Source: Ulva prolifera
Taxonomy: Eukaryota > Chlorophyta > Ulvophyceae > Ulvales > Ulvaceae
DNA: 64,000 nt
Assembly (NCBI GenBank): GCA_023078555.1
Contig: CM041198.1
Coordinates: 1,538,800-1,602,799 of the forward strand
Reading direction: 5' to 3'
Shown here: piece after piece, positions 1-10,020 of the stretch
Position numbering within the stretch: the stretch's first letter is position 1
How the letters are laid out: every line of letters starts with the position of its first letter
Notes under the pieces: generated by a model
Database searches by the model: none
Told to the model about the DNA's origin: nothing
What the model saw: only the letters and a program-made list of their open reading frames with translations
Translations under genes and position numbers: made by a program

Positions 1-47
1 GTCCAGTCTTCCTGGCGTTTGGATCAGGTGGCTACTGTGTGGCTGAT

Positions 48-525
48 GTGTTATCAGGTTGAACCCGGCGAGGAGGGAAGCACCGCGAGAACCGCTGGCG
101 TGTCATGCGCTGCGACCGCCAAGCAGCGCAAGAACACATCCACCGACCCGGTCCAGCGCACCCACGCCACAGCCGCAACCAGGGCACGCAAAATGCACAG
201 CGCCCACAGCATCCAACACAAACACCCCGATCGCCACTGAGTTAACCTCGGACCAACTCAAACCGCACCACAAACCATGATTCGTGACCCCCACACCCTC
301 ACAGAAACATGCACCTTTCCTAGCGGACCAGCGTGGGTCCATGACGCAGCCGCGCCCGGGGCGGCGCCTCCCGAGGCCATCCGACTGCTCTTCCCGACCG
401 CAAGGAGGCACTGCCTCAACTCCCATCCCTGCCCACAGCGCACCCGGCCTGCATGGCGCACCGCCGTGCTGCTCGTCCAACCTGTACCACATTTCACCAG
501 AGACAAGTAAATCCCCCCCCCTCCC

Positions 526-563
<38 letters not shown>

Positions 564-1455
564 CCCCGGAAATTCCGTGCCGCACCAAAGCTGCCTTGCC
601 CACGCCATGCGCGATCAGCAGAGCCGCGGCGCGGATGTTCCAAGCGACTGCCCGACAGAACGTCGCGGAAAGATTGCGCATCGCATTCTCGAGGCGCCAC
701 AGCAAGGCTGCGCCGGACTCTGCAGCCACAACAGCAAGCCTACTGAGGAGTGCAAAGGGGGCCGGGCCGACCGGTCCGTATGTTGCGACAGTGGGACCAG
801 TGTGAATGTGCCCGCGCCGGCCCGGCCGTGCCCCTCGCGTTGCGCCGGTCAGCGGCCTCTGCCGATGCGCTGCCGTGGAGCGCCGCGGCACTGACAGTCG
901 AGGTGACACGCCACCGATCTGCGGCGCACCCGGAAGAGATGCCAGGATTTCGCCCCGCTGTGCGGGGGTTTGTGGCAGGGAGGGACAGCTTAAGTAATTA
1001 CGACAGTGCGGCCTGTGTCAGGATCAACCGCTGCGGGGGCCCAGGGGCGGATCCGGGGTCCCTGCCGCTGCTGGCACGACGTGGGATGTCATATGTGACA
1101 GAAGTTGCAAGGGGGGCCTGCGCCGGACGCTGCTGCGGCGTCTTCGGAGGACGCGAGGGCGTCATATGTCAGGGGAGAAGGTGCCTGGGCGCCATGGGGG
1201 GGAACCGGCATGACCGAGGCCTGTGTGGTGGAGAATAGGTGGTGCGTCATGGAAGAGCTGCTGCTGTGCTGCCTGGGACGCTGAGGCCAAGGCCAAGGCC
1301 GTGGCTGAGGACGCAAGGAAACCTGTTGGTGTGAGGCTCCACCGCCGACGCGATGCCGCAGCGTGCCATATATAATGCGGCGCCATGCATATGTCTCCAC
1401 GATGAGGTTGTGCCAGGCAAAGAGGGACAGCCTGGTGGTCAGGCCAGGTGCACAA
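48..1455 (-). mobile_element. Decayed 3' part of an RLE non-LTR retroelement
   Basis: Read on the minus strand, about 560-1455 still encodes recognisable pieces of the C-terminal region of the retroelement found intact at 1731-5214. These are a stretch like PPHGAQAPSPLTY from the Pro/Ala linker, then TYGPVGPAPFALLSRLA and LENAMRNLS from the endonuclease. Frames shift between pieces, so it is a pseudogene. The minus-strand 3' end, with the GCGGTGCT...TAACAC-type terminal module, lies near 48-92. A 35-base C run interrupts the 3' region. Confidence 0.7.
512..561. repeat. Poly-C tract
   Basis: Nearly pure C from 512, interrupted only near 521-526, ending in an unbroken run of about 35 C at 527-561. 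It lies inside the decayed retroelement, so the element reads it as poly-G. Exact length may be affected by sequencing error. Confidence 0.9.
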
Positions 1456-1730
1456 GCGGCGTGAGATCTTGGGACAGGATACGGGTACCTTACGCAGTGA
1501 CCCTGATGAGCTGGCCGAAAAGGCCTAGGTAACGATCAGCTCTGGCGTATGGGAGTAGCCCAGCAAGCGGATTCTGCGCATTGCAATGGGTGCAAGCAGA
1601 TGACGCAACTCATCCCGCCCAGCGCTGTCAATCACATAAATATACATATATACAGCGTGTGTACAGCGCCGACAAAACTCCGTGACTGCTGTGCCATTCC
1701 TGAGACCCTAGGATTACACTTATGGCTTTC
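1410..1730. repeat. Left part of the array-unit upstream block
   Basis: This stretch resembles 37085-37400, 47940-48240 and 60800-61160, which lie upstream of copies 5, 7 and 9. Shared phrases include an 'aagcggc...gagatc' core and 'ctccgtgactgctgtg'. It is therefore the distal upstream region of copy 1. The retroelement at 1731-5798 splits it from its continuation at about 5837. Confidence 0.65.
1716..1730. repeat. Target-site duplication, left copy
   Basis: The 15-mer acacttatggctttc occurs here and again at 5799-5813, exactly flanking the retroelement. This is the expected footprint of target-primed insertion. Confidence 0.85.
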
Positions 1731-4700
1731 GCGGAGAGCGGCGCAGGCACGCCCGCCAGACCCCGGAGACATCGCCCCAGACGTCTCGCGCGCCGAGATC
1801 CACGGCGAGGCGGCGCGAGATTCGCACATGCGGGACATCGGAGAGCACAGTCGTGTCGGCCGCGACCCCCAGCCGTCCACGGCCCCCACACACCCATCAG
1901 CACCATCTCCGCAGTCCTCGGGCCCGGTTCCCCGCATCCACCAGACGGTCGCCTTCCATGGCAGGGAGGCCTGGGCAGGGGCTGTGGCTGACGCGGGTGC
2001 AGCGATCATCGATGCGACGGAACGAGAGCACCCTCCCAGCATCGTCAAGGCCGTGGGCCGCCTCATCGATCTGCCGGTCGATGTCCTGGCAGATGACAGG
2101 GCCAGCGAAGGCCGCAGTCGCAGGATCATCGCGCGTGTGCGCGAGCTGAAAACACGCACGCGCCGGGCAATGACGCTGGGGGAGGCGACGGGCCTGGACC
2201 CAGGCCGCACCCCCACGCAGGTCGTTGAGGACGCTGCCCTGGCGGACCGGATAGACCGCAGCTGCCGCCTCGGCAACGTGGGCAAGGGCGCACGCAGCCT
2301 CGACGCCCTCAAGATGATGGAGATCAACGACGCTACCGTCCGTGAGCTCGAGGGGCTCCACCCACGCGCCCCCCCGCTGGCAGGCCGCCCCCAGCAGCCC
2401 TCCGTCGAGGGGACTGCACCAGCCCAGATCGGCGCCGAACAGTTCGAGGCCATCCTGCACTCCCTGAAGAGGGGCACCGCAGCAGGCCCCAGCGGATGGA
2501 CGTACGAGCACATCCGCATTGCAGGCCTGTACGATGAACGCACTGGCGAGATCTTGCGGAAGTGCATCAATCTCATGCTGGCGGGCAGGCTGCCACACCT
2601 GGAGCACCTCCTGGCATCCCGCCTTGTCGCCCTCGAGAAGCCAGCAGGAGGGGCGAGGCCCATCGCGATCGGTGAAGCGTTTGTGCGCCTGGCAAGTATC
2701 TGTGCACTGGCGTGCGTGCCGGACGTCGGTGCCCTCCTCGCCCCGCTGCAGATCGGTGTGGGCATCCAAGGGGGAGCCGAGATCCCGGGCCATGCCCTGA
2801 GGCCGGATTTTACGAAGCCAGACACCGTCACGGTGTCCACGGATCTGCAGAATGCCTTCAATGTGATGTCCCGGGAGGCAATGGAGGAGCAGCTCGCCGC
2901 ATCGCTCCCGGAGCTTCTCCCATACTTCCGAACGGTGTATGGGCAGAGCAGCGCCCTCCTCGCCCGCCGCCCGGATGGCTCCTGCGTGGAGCTGCGCAGC
3001 GAGACAGGCGTGCGACAGGGCGACCCCCTGGGGCCGCTCTTGTTCGCGCTCGCCTACCTCCCCACCTTGAAAGAGGCGCAGCGGCTCGCCCCCAACGCCC
3101 TTGTCGCATCCTGCCATGATGATACGTATGTGCAGGGCGATGCAGACAGTGTGGTGGCTGCTGCGAACGCGATCCTCACGCGCCATCCATGCAACCGCGC
3201 GAAAACCGTCGTGTACTGCACCGATCCGGAGAAAGCGCGCCATGTGGCAGCGCAGTTGCAGGCTACGGTCGCCGAGGACGGGATTGTGGTCTGCGGCACG
3301 CCGCTCGGCACCGACGCCTTCATTGAAGCCCACGTGAAGCAGCGCTGCCAGCACACAACGGCGCTCATCGACAAGCTGATCGGACTGCCCCTGCCGGCGC
3401 AGTCGAAGTGGGCGGTCCTGTACTACTGCCTCCAGCACAGGGAGGCACACCTCCTCCGCAACACGAGCTGGGGTGCGCTCCGGGACTATTTGCCGACCGT
3501 CGAGGACGCCACGCTTCGTGCCCTGTGCAACATCATGGATGTGGCTGACCTGACCAAGGCTCAGGCCGAGCAGGCCCTCCTGCCTCACCGCCATGGCGGC
3601 ATGGGGCTCCGGCACTACACCGCGGATGTGGCAGATGCGGCACGCCTTTCATCAGCTGCGCTGGCGCAGTGTGCGCTGGTCGACGGTGTTGAGCGTGGCC
3701 GGCCGTTCCGCGGCAGCGCAGCCGTGGAGCTGCAGGGTGTCCTTGACCAGCTACGCGCGACGTGGGGTCACGCGATCGCCGACCTCGGCGCCGGCCCTGC
3801 TGACGCCGCAGCATGGGCGCTGGACACCACAGCGAAGCTGCGCCTGACGCAGCTGCAGCGGGCGATATCGCGCGCTGAGGCTGACGGGCGCAAGGCCGCC
3901 ATGTTTGCTGCGCTCTTCATGGCCGGCAGTGGCCGGACGTCCCAGTTCACTGACGACGGCCAGGCGGCGGCAGCCAGATTACGCAGCTGCATGGGGGCCA
4001 TGGCATCGGCTTGGCTCACGGCGCTTCCGGGTCCAGTGACGGGCCTGTCCGACCTGGAGTTCGGCGTGTACGCGCGGCTCCGGCTCGGGGAAGTCCTCCT
4101 GCCCCGTCTCAGCGGCGACGATGACACATCCTCTGAATGCCCCTGTGGCCGCAGTGATGCGTCTGGTACGCACTCGCTGATCTGCAGGTCGCTGTGGGGT
4201 ACCGTCGTGGCCCGCCACAACCTCGTCATGGAGACATGGCGCCGCATCATGGCACGCGGCGGAATCGCATCAGCGGTCGAGCCTCACATGAGCAGGCTCC
4301 CCCGCGGCCTCGGCCCAGGCATTGGGCTCGCCCGCAACGTCCCGGACAGCACGGACGCAGCTTCCCCGTCACTCACCACCAAATCCTCACCCAACCAGGC
4401 CTCGGTCGCGCCCGCTCCTCCTCATGGCGCCCAGGCCCCGTCCCCCACCATCCCGCAGCCTGCTCCAGCATGCCCCGACAGCGCGACGCCGTCCCCCACG
4501 GCCGACCACCTCGCAACCTCCCCCGCCCCCGCCGCGGTCGCGCCCGCTCTCTCCCATGGCGCCCAGGCACCCTCTTCCCTCACGTACGCGGCTGTCCTTG
4601 CGTCCTCTTGTGCTGCCACGACGGCGACCGGTGCCGAAGCCCCCGCTGGTGCGGCCGCCCCCCACACCGCGCAGGCAGTGCCGCAAGCACCGCAGCAGTC

Positions 4701-5214
4701 GGTCCAAGCACCAGCTGCCCCGTCGCAGGCAGTGCCCCGGTCCCGCAGACCCGCACAGCGGGGCGACATCCTCGCGTTCTTCCCGGGCGCGCCGGTCATC
4801 GGCGACGTGTGCGTCACCCACCCGCTGGCTTCCTCGAACGTCAGCGCCGCGGCGCTCCGCGACGGTGCCTCGGCAGAGGCCGCCGACCGGCGCAAACGCG
4901 AAAAGTACGGCCGGGCCGGCGCGGGCGCGTTCACGCTGGTCCCGCTGACGCATGAGACGTACGGCCGTGTTGGCCCGGCCGCCTTTGCATTCCTCAACAG
5001 GCTTGCTGATGTGGCTGCAGGGTCTGGCGCGGCCTCTCGGCGGCGTTTCCTGGAGAACGCAATGCGCGATCTCTCGACGACGCTCTGTCGTGCAGTGGCG
5101 CGCCAGGTGCGCGCCGCAGCTCCGCTGATGGCACGTCACGCGGGCAAGGCAGTTTTGGCGGGACTCACAGTCCCGTCTGATGACCTCTCGCCGCTTACAG
5201 GCCATCCGGCCTGA
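1731..5214 (+). CDS. Reverse transcriptase / restriction-like endonuclease polyprotein (5' partial)
   Basis: A retroelement protein that would nick target DNA and reverse-transcribe its RNA there. An upstream ATG at 1549 is in frame, but it lies outside the target duplication and so in host sequence. The first element-internal Met is at about 1828. Visible RT motifs, in order: GPSGWTYEHIR; EKPAGGARPIAIG; STDLQNAFNVMSR (motif A Asp); GVRQGDPLGPLLFAL (motif B); SCHDDTYVQGD (motif C, DD); and VCGTPLGT. Near residue 870 of the long frame is a zinc knuckle, CPCG...GTHSLIC, then RHN..METWRR. A Pro/Ala/Ser-rich linker of about 150 residues follows. The nuclease core then reads QRGDILAFFPG...IGDVCVTHP...RRKREKYG, with Gly where most RLE domains have Pro before the first Asp. 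The frame is intact, so the protein may be functional apart from a missing N-terminus. Confidence 0.85.
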
Positions 5215-5798
5215 GCGGTGGGGTGCCCCTTGGGCGCCCCGTCCGCTTGACGCCACCGACCTGTGGCCTCTGACTCCAGCTGGGCCGGGTCCGATGGGTG
5301 TGCGGGATGCCTTCGTTGGCATGTACGGGGACCGCGGAACGGCTTGGGCGGTGCAGTGTCCTAGGTGCGGTGCGGCGTGGGCCGGCGGGGCTGCGCGGCG
5401 GTGTGCCGGGCTGGCGTGGTATGCTGTGGCTTGGTGGGGTGGGGGTGGGTCTTGGGGCCGGGGCGGCCCCCGGCAATCGGGCGGCCATGATGGGCGGCCT
5501 CAGGCAGCAGTGTGTTGGGTTTGGCCCTGTCGTACGGCGGCGGGCGTTGTGGTGCTGGTGGTTGTGCTGTTGTGTGTCAGCCGTGGGGTTTGTGCGCGTG
5601 CGCGTGTGTGGGTTTGGGCTTGTGGGTGTGTGGGTCTGTGCGTGTGTGCGCTGGTGTGTGGGTGTGTGCTTGGCGGTCTGCGGATCTGTGTCGCTTGTTG
5701 CGCCGGTGATGGGTGAGGTGTTCGTGGGTGTCTTGGTGTTTGCTTCGTCTGCTTGCTCCTTTCGCGGTGCTGCCCGACTTGCTGCCTTTGTCCTTGTA
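1731..5798 (+). mobile_element. RLE-type non-LTR retrotransposon, longest copy
   Basis: An element of about 4.07 kb bounded by the 15-bp target duplication at 1716-1730 and 5799-5813. It carries one long open frame (to 5214) and a 584-nt G/T-rich 3'UTR ending in the module at 5757-5798. No LTRs are seen. The left edge starts directly in coding frame without a 5'UTR, so this copy is probably 5'-truncated, although it is much longer than all others here. It inserted into the upstream block of copy 1, in the same orientation as that gene. Confidence 0.85.
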
Positions 5799-5813
5799 AC
5801 ACTTATGGCTTTC
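5799..5813. repeat. Target-site duplication, right copy
   Basis: Second copy of acacttatggctttc, paired with 1716-1730. The first four bases (acac) also fit the usual end of the element, so the boundary could shift by up to four bases. Confidence 0.85.
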
Positions 5814-5814
5814 T

Positions 5815-5836
5815 GGGGGGGGGGGGGGGGGGGGGG
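5815..5836. repeat. Poly-G tract
   Basis: Twenty-two consecutive G, starting two bases after the right target duplication. In the equivalent upstream blocks of copies 5, 7 and 9 there is no G run, only a short T- or A-rich stretch. Confidence 0.9.
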
Positions 5837-6733
5837 AATAGGCAGGGCTCTGTGGTTGCAGTCGCTTGATGAGAGATTGCCAACCTGTCTCAGGCGAAGG
5901 CATGCATGCATCGTGCAGCTCATCGTGCCCACTGGCAGTAACACCATGCTGCAGCACATCACAAGAATCTGGTCGGGCTACGTCCAGACTGACTGTCGAG
6001 GCTTATCTCGAGATAGGATTGATCACCATGCAAGCGCGTTCAAGTTGGGTGGTCAGCCCTGCACCGTGGCCATCATCATCTACAGCTCGTAAACGTAAGG
6101 CCTCTAGGCATCTACTGTGTGAAATGGATACTCAGGATCTCACACACCCCGGGATTAGATTGTCATGGAAGTCTTGAATTACATTCCATATGCGGTTACG
6201 TGGATGTCCGCAAAAGCTGCTGTACATGGGCTCCGCGCTTTGCAACAGGCCGGGTATGGAGTGATTACAAAAGAGTGAACGGAAGAAGACAGGCCGGCGA
6301 TGCAGCACATGCAGTACTAGTGGGGAAAGGCACCACGCGATGCAGGGCTTACACGAAAGCGCGTTCGGGCTGCCACATCATGACCCGAATTGACAATGTA
6401 AACCTCCATTTCCGATTGAATAAGCCATGTTTTCTCCCTTGCCAGCAATCGCGGTCTATTCAAAGCGCTACCACACCGTACGGCGAATGATGCCGCGCGA
6501 TCGTGTACGGAGCGAGTCTGCTGCGCTGCTTGAGCAGTCTGTAGCCAGACGGCCAGACATTTTTCTGCAGAATGCTTAACTCATCTTCATGGGTTGTAAG
6601 TGGTGTTCAGAAGTCAATGTAGATCCCACTTGCAGTCCGCATTACGATTTCGACCTGTACATACAGTTGATCGCTCTACCAACGTTTCCCGTGGCCGATT
6701 ACAATGGCAGTACGAATTCATTTAGTAGAAAAT
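5837..6733. repeat. Conserved distal upstream region of copy 1
   Basis: About 900 bp related, with many indels, to the region before every other copy. It includes a segment near 6280-6380 (GCGATGCAGCACATG...ACGAAAGCGCGTTCGGGCTG) also found near 23820, 37865, 48690 and 61610. No long frame is kept among copies, so I do not call a gene. Confidence 0.6.
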
Positions 6734-6947
6734 GTTTTCAACGAGGTCCAGATCTGAGACTTCACACCGAGCTTCACAACCGGGTGAACATCTTCAGAGC
6801 TCAAACCTCAGTTGTCAGTCACTCATGTGGCCTTTCCGCAGTATAAAAGCAAGCACTCGCCGAGGAGTCACTAGACTGTCCTCCAGCTGCACAACTGTAT
6901 ACAGTAAATATCCTTTCTCTCTACAGCTTCAACTCTTCAATCAATAT
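6734..6947 (+). promoter_or_regulatory. Promoter and 5'UTR exon, copy 1
   Basis: A TTTTCAACGAGGTCC-like element at 6734 is followed by the TATA box (gTATAAAAGCA) at 6842. About 75 nt of 5'UTR precede the exon end at 6947. The order and spacing of these elements are shared by the array copies. Confidence 0.8.
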
Positions 6948-8731
6948 GTGCGATCCCTGCTCCAGCTACATTGCATGCAGTAGTGTTACTGCTGTGCACA
7001 AGACACTGCAACACTCAGCAATTGATAGTTGAGACATGTCTACACATAGATGAATCATTCTACATTGGCCATAAACTGCTGAGTTGTCTGTCTATCATCA
7101 TGTTACAGGCCTGCCATTGCTCACAGTCATTAGTATTTGATCTGCTGATGATCACACTGCTTACAGCTGAGCAAGTTGTGTGAATCGCGATCGTGTGAAT
7201 TAGACCGGAATTGGCATGACCACTCTATCCTCGCATGACCACTCTGTCCTCGTGGTTGTCTGTTTCATCAACAGCACAATGAAGTCAAACTGAATCAAAC
7301 TCAATCAATCACATGCAACGATGACCTGTCGTATGTGCCCTTGACCTTGACTTGAATGACACCTGCAGGATTTACGCCGCAGCTGCAGTTGGCCTGGTGA
7401 TGGCTGGAGCCGTGATGGCCCCCGAGCCCTCCAGCGCCGCCCTGGCCACCTCCTCCCAGCCCAGCCGTGACCTCCTCTCCAAGACCCCAGACGATGGCGA
7501 GAAGAACGGCGATGAGGGCGACGAGGGCAACGAGGGCCTTGACGGATTCTTGGCCACACGCGGCAACGAGGGCGATGAGGGCGACGAGGGTAATGAGGGC
7601 AATGAAGGGGATGAGGGGGGTGAGGGTGATGAAGGGGACGAGGGCAACGAGGGCAATGAGGGCAACGAAGGCGACGAGGGTGACGAAGGCAATGAGGGGG
7701 AGGAGGGTGATGAGGGTGACGAAGGCGATGAGGGCGGCTCGTTCTCTGGCTTCGAGTCCACAACACTGTCCCGGGTGGAGTGCGTCAGCCAGGCCACTGC
7801 TCAGTCATTCTCAGCCATGGAGGATGCACATGTTGCCGTCATCGCCACCGTGTTTACCGAGTTCTGCCGTGAGGACCTGGAAGAAACATCTGCGGCGGCG
7901 GTCGCCCTTGCTGCTTCAGACTCTGCTTTGGCCTTTGCCCGGGCTGTCGCCTCCACCCAGGCATCCTGCGTGTCCACTGGGAAGGCCTTTGGTTGTGCTT
8001 CCGCATCCGCAATGGCCGAGGCTTGGGCTTCCGCCACCGCTGAGGCGCACGCGACCGCCGTGGCCGCCTCTGCGGAGGAGTGCGAGTGCCTCGCCAAGTC
8101 CCAGGCACTGTCTGTCGGCACAGCATCCACCTTCATCACTCTCGCGGCAGACGCCTTTGCCCGAGCAGAGGTGACCGCATGCTCCGAGGGCGATGCTGCA
8201 TCCTTTGCGGCCGCCTACGCAGACTGCTCTGCGCTCGCGTACGCCACCGTCTGGACCACGGCCATCGCTGAGGCGTTCCTGGAGGGCAACTGCTTCTCCA
8301 GCGAGGTCGCCACCCGCATCCTCGCCGAGACCAGCGGCACATTCGGTGTCATCGAGGGCTGTGAGCGCGATGACTTCTCCTTCGGTGACGCCTTCGGCTC
8401 CACCGGCGGCTCCACCGCCGAGGGCGTACGCTTCTTTGAACACTGGCTGCCTGTATGCCGTGATCACAGCAGTCAACAAACGCGAGGCAATTGTCTTTAA
8501 GCTGCTAATGCACTTTTCGGCAGTGCCTGAGAGCTCGTTGCAACTGTATTGGACCCAGGGCACAGCCACATCGTGGTCCGTGTGCTTGCCTATCCTACAT
8601 GACACTTGCGTGGTTGCAATGCACCAAAGTCTTTGCACATGCACATGTGTACATGATGCCATTGTCTGGCCTGCACTGTCTCTTGCTAATGCCAGGCGCT
8701 CGTTGTGCAGCAGGCCGCTGACCACATCTAG
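6946..8731 (+). CDS. Array copy 1: secreted Gly-X-Glu / Ala-Cys-rich protein
   Basis: Proposed CDS: 6946-6947, 7369-8425, 8711-8731 (359 aa). Exon 1 ends in AT before donor GTGCGATCC. Exon 2 starts with G after ctgcag, giving AT|G ATT TAC, and no in-frame ATG lies just upstream of 7369. The second donor is GTACGC (8426). The last exon, after tgcag, encodes QAADHI-stop. Residues 1-27 (MIYAAAAVGLVMAGAVMA...) look like a signal peptide. Residues 48-124 are Gly-X-Glu triplets (GDE, GNE) with one GFLATR interruption, strongly acidic and collagen-like in spacing but without proline. Residues 125-340 are Ala/Ser-rich and probably helical, with ten Cys. I do not recognise the family; an extracellular or wall role is inferred. 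Copy-specific traits are a GGE triplet and EGNC where others have EGDC. Confidence 0.8.
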
Positions 8732-9110
8732 GACTCTGACGCAGAGATGTGGATGCAAGCACGGTCGAACTCCAACCCGGGACGATTGAAACAGAAGAGT
8801 TTTTGAAGCCCCGGCTCCTCCTGGGGCTTTTGCTGTGTGGTCTCTGACGGTCTTTCCTCTGGCTGCATGCTCTTTGCAGCAGCCGTAACTCCTATTCAGC
8901 GGCATGAGTGGCCACCGGTGCTGAGGCAGATCGCCGGCCGGGTTGATGATGTTGATTGCAGTCGAGATAGCATCACGTCAGTTTTGAATACAAGTGCTGT
9001 TGGCCGTAGGGCAATCAGTTACTACAGCGGATAGGCATGTGCTGGTCTTGCAATTGCAACCCCGACGGCGACTCTGGCAGTAGGGTGCTGTTAGTGTTGG
9101 TGACTGGCAG

Positions 9111-9115
9111 TGTAA
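9111..9115 (+). terminator. TGTAA polyadenylation signal, copy 1
   Basis: TGTAA, the usual chlorophyte polyadenylation signal, 380 nt after the stop, inside the conserved phrase ggtgactggcagTGTAA. It recurs at similar distance in copies 2-8. Confidence 0.65.
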
Positions 9116-9299
9116 GCAGCTCTGCAGAGCACTCCCATCAGAGCATGGTCCGGGGATCAGGACCTGGTAGTGCACTTCCTTGTCACCGTGCTTAACAATT
9201 TGAAAAAAATCAGCGGTGTGTGTCATGCGCATCTATGCATTTGCTTCAGATCACCCTTGGGCAGATGAAACGTCACCCTTGGGTTCACAATGTATACAA

Positions 9300-10020
9300 A
9301 AATCTTGACCTCCCTATGCAGTGCGCATACACATGCGTGCTGCTCCCAGGCGCCGGCGCTCCCGTACTATAGGTATGTACCGCAGCGCTGCTTCCCACGC
9401 TGACCACAGCAGGCAGCGCGCGCCGCAGCCTACTGTGGCAGCCTGAGGCACTCGCACCGGTGTCCCTGAACGCCATGCATGGCGGAGAGGAGTTCGGCAG
9501 CTGGCGCGCACATATCTGCGCAACGCAGCCTCGAGCATTGACGTGTACCTTTCGTCTGTGGCTGCAGCTGGTGAGTGCAGCTGTCCGACTGTTTGAGGCC
9601 CCGCACGGCCGTACCGTCCGTAAGATATCTCACTTGTGCCAAGCACCGCAGTTGGATGTGAAATTGCACGCAGGCTGCTGCACGAGTGACAGCGGTTGTG
9701 CAGACGTCGACGGTGTCTGGAGCCACACATAATCTCCCATACCATTCTTCACATCCTACCACGACTGCAGTGGTGTTTTGGCGCTCACGTGTACACATGT
9801 GTGCAGCACACAGTGTGCTAGGCCGTTCTGCCGAACGAATGAAGTTGAGGCGCAAACATGGAGGGCAGTAGCTGCACACGGCACAGTCCCGCGCCACAAA
9901 CCCACACAGCATCCCAGCCCGTATGCCCAGCTGGCGGCTAGCCGCCCTCGCCTCGCTCGCGCCCGCTCTTCCCCGTGGCACCCACGCAAACTCGCCCTTC
10001 AATATCACCACTCACGCTGC
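9300..10020. repeat. Intergenic block related to 20190-21075
   Basis: Shared phrases with 20190-21075 include catgctgctcccaggcgc, ccatgcatggc and ccctcgcctcgctcgcgccc. The order is the same but indels are many. No coding frame is conserved. It is probably part of the ancestral spacing between array units. Confidence 0.55.

Noticed and set aside
1549-1730. ATG at 1549 as the start of the long retroelement protein
   Set aside because: It lies outside the target duplication, in host sequence shared with the upstream blocks of copies 5, 7 and 9. The fusion is accidental.
7210-7260. Repeated gcatgaccactct phrase as a possible regulatory repeat in intron 1 of copy 1
   Set aside because: Only two copies of about 12 bp, absent from the introns of the other paralogues.
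7467-8174. Plus-strand frame of 235 codons in the second frame of exon 2, recurring in several copies
   Set aside because: A shadow of the real frame. Its Arg/Met-rich repeat comes from the same triplet DNA, and it lacks a signal peptide or conserved ends.
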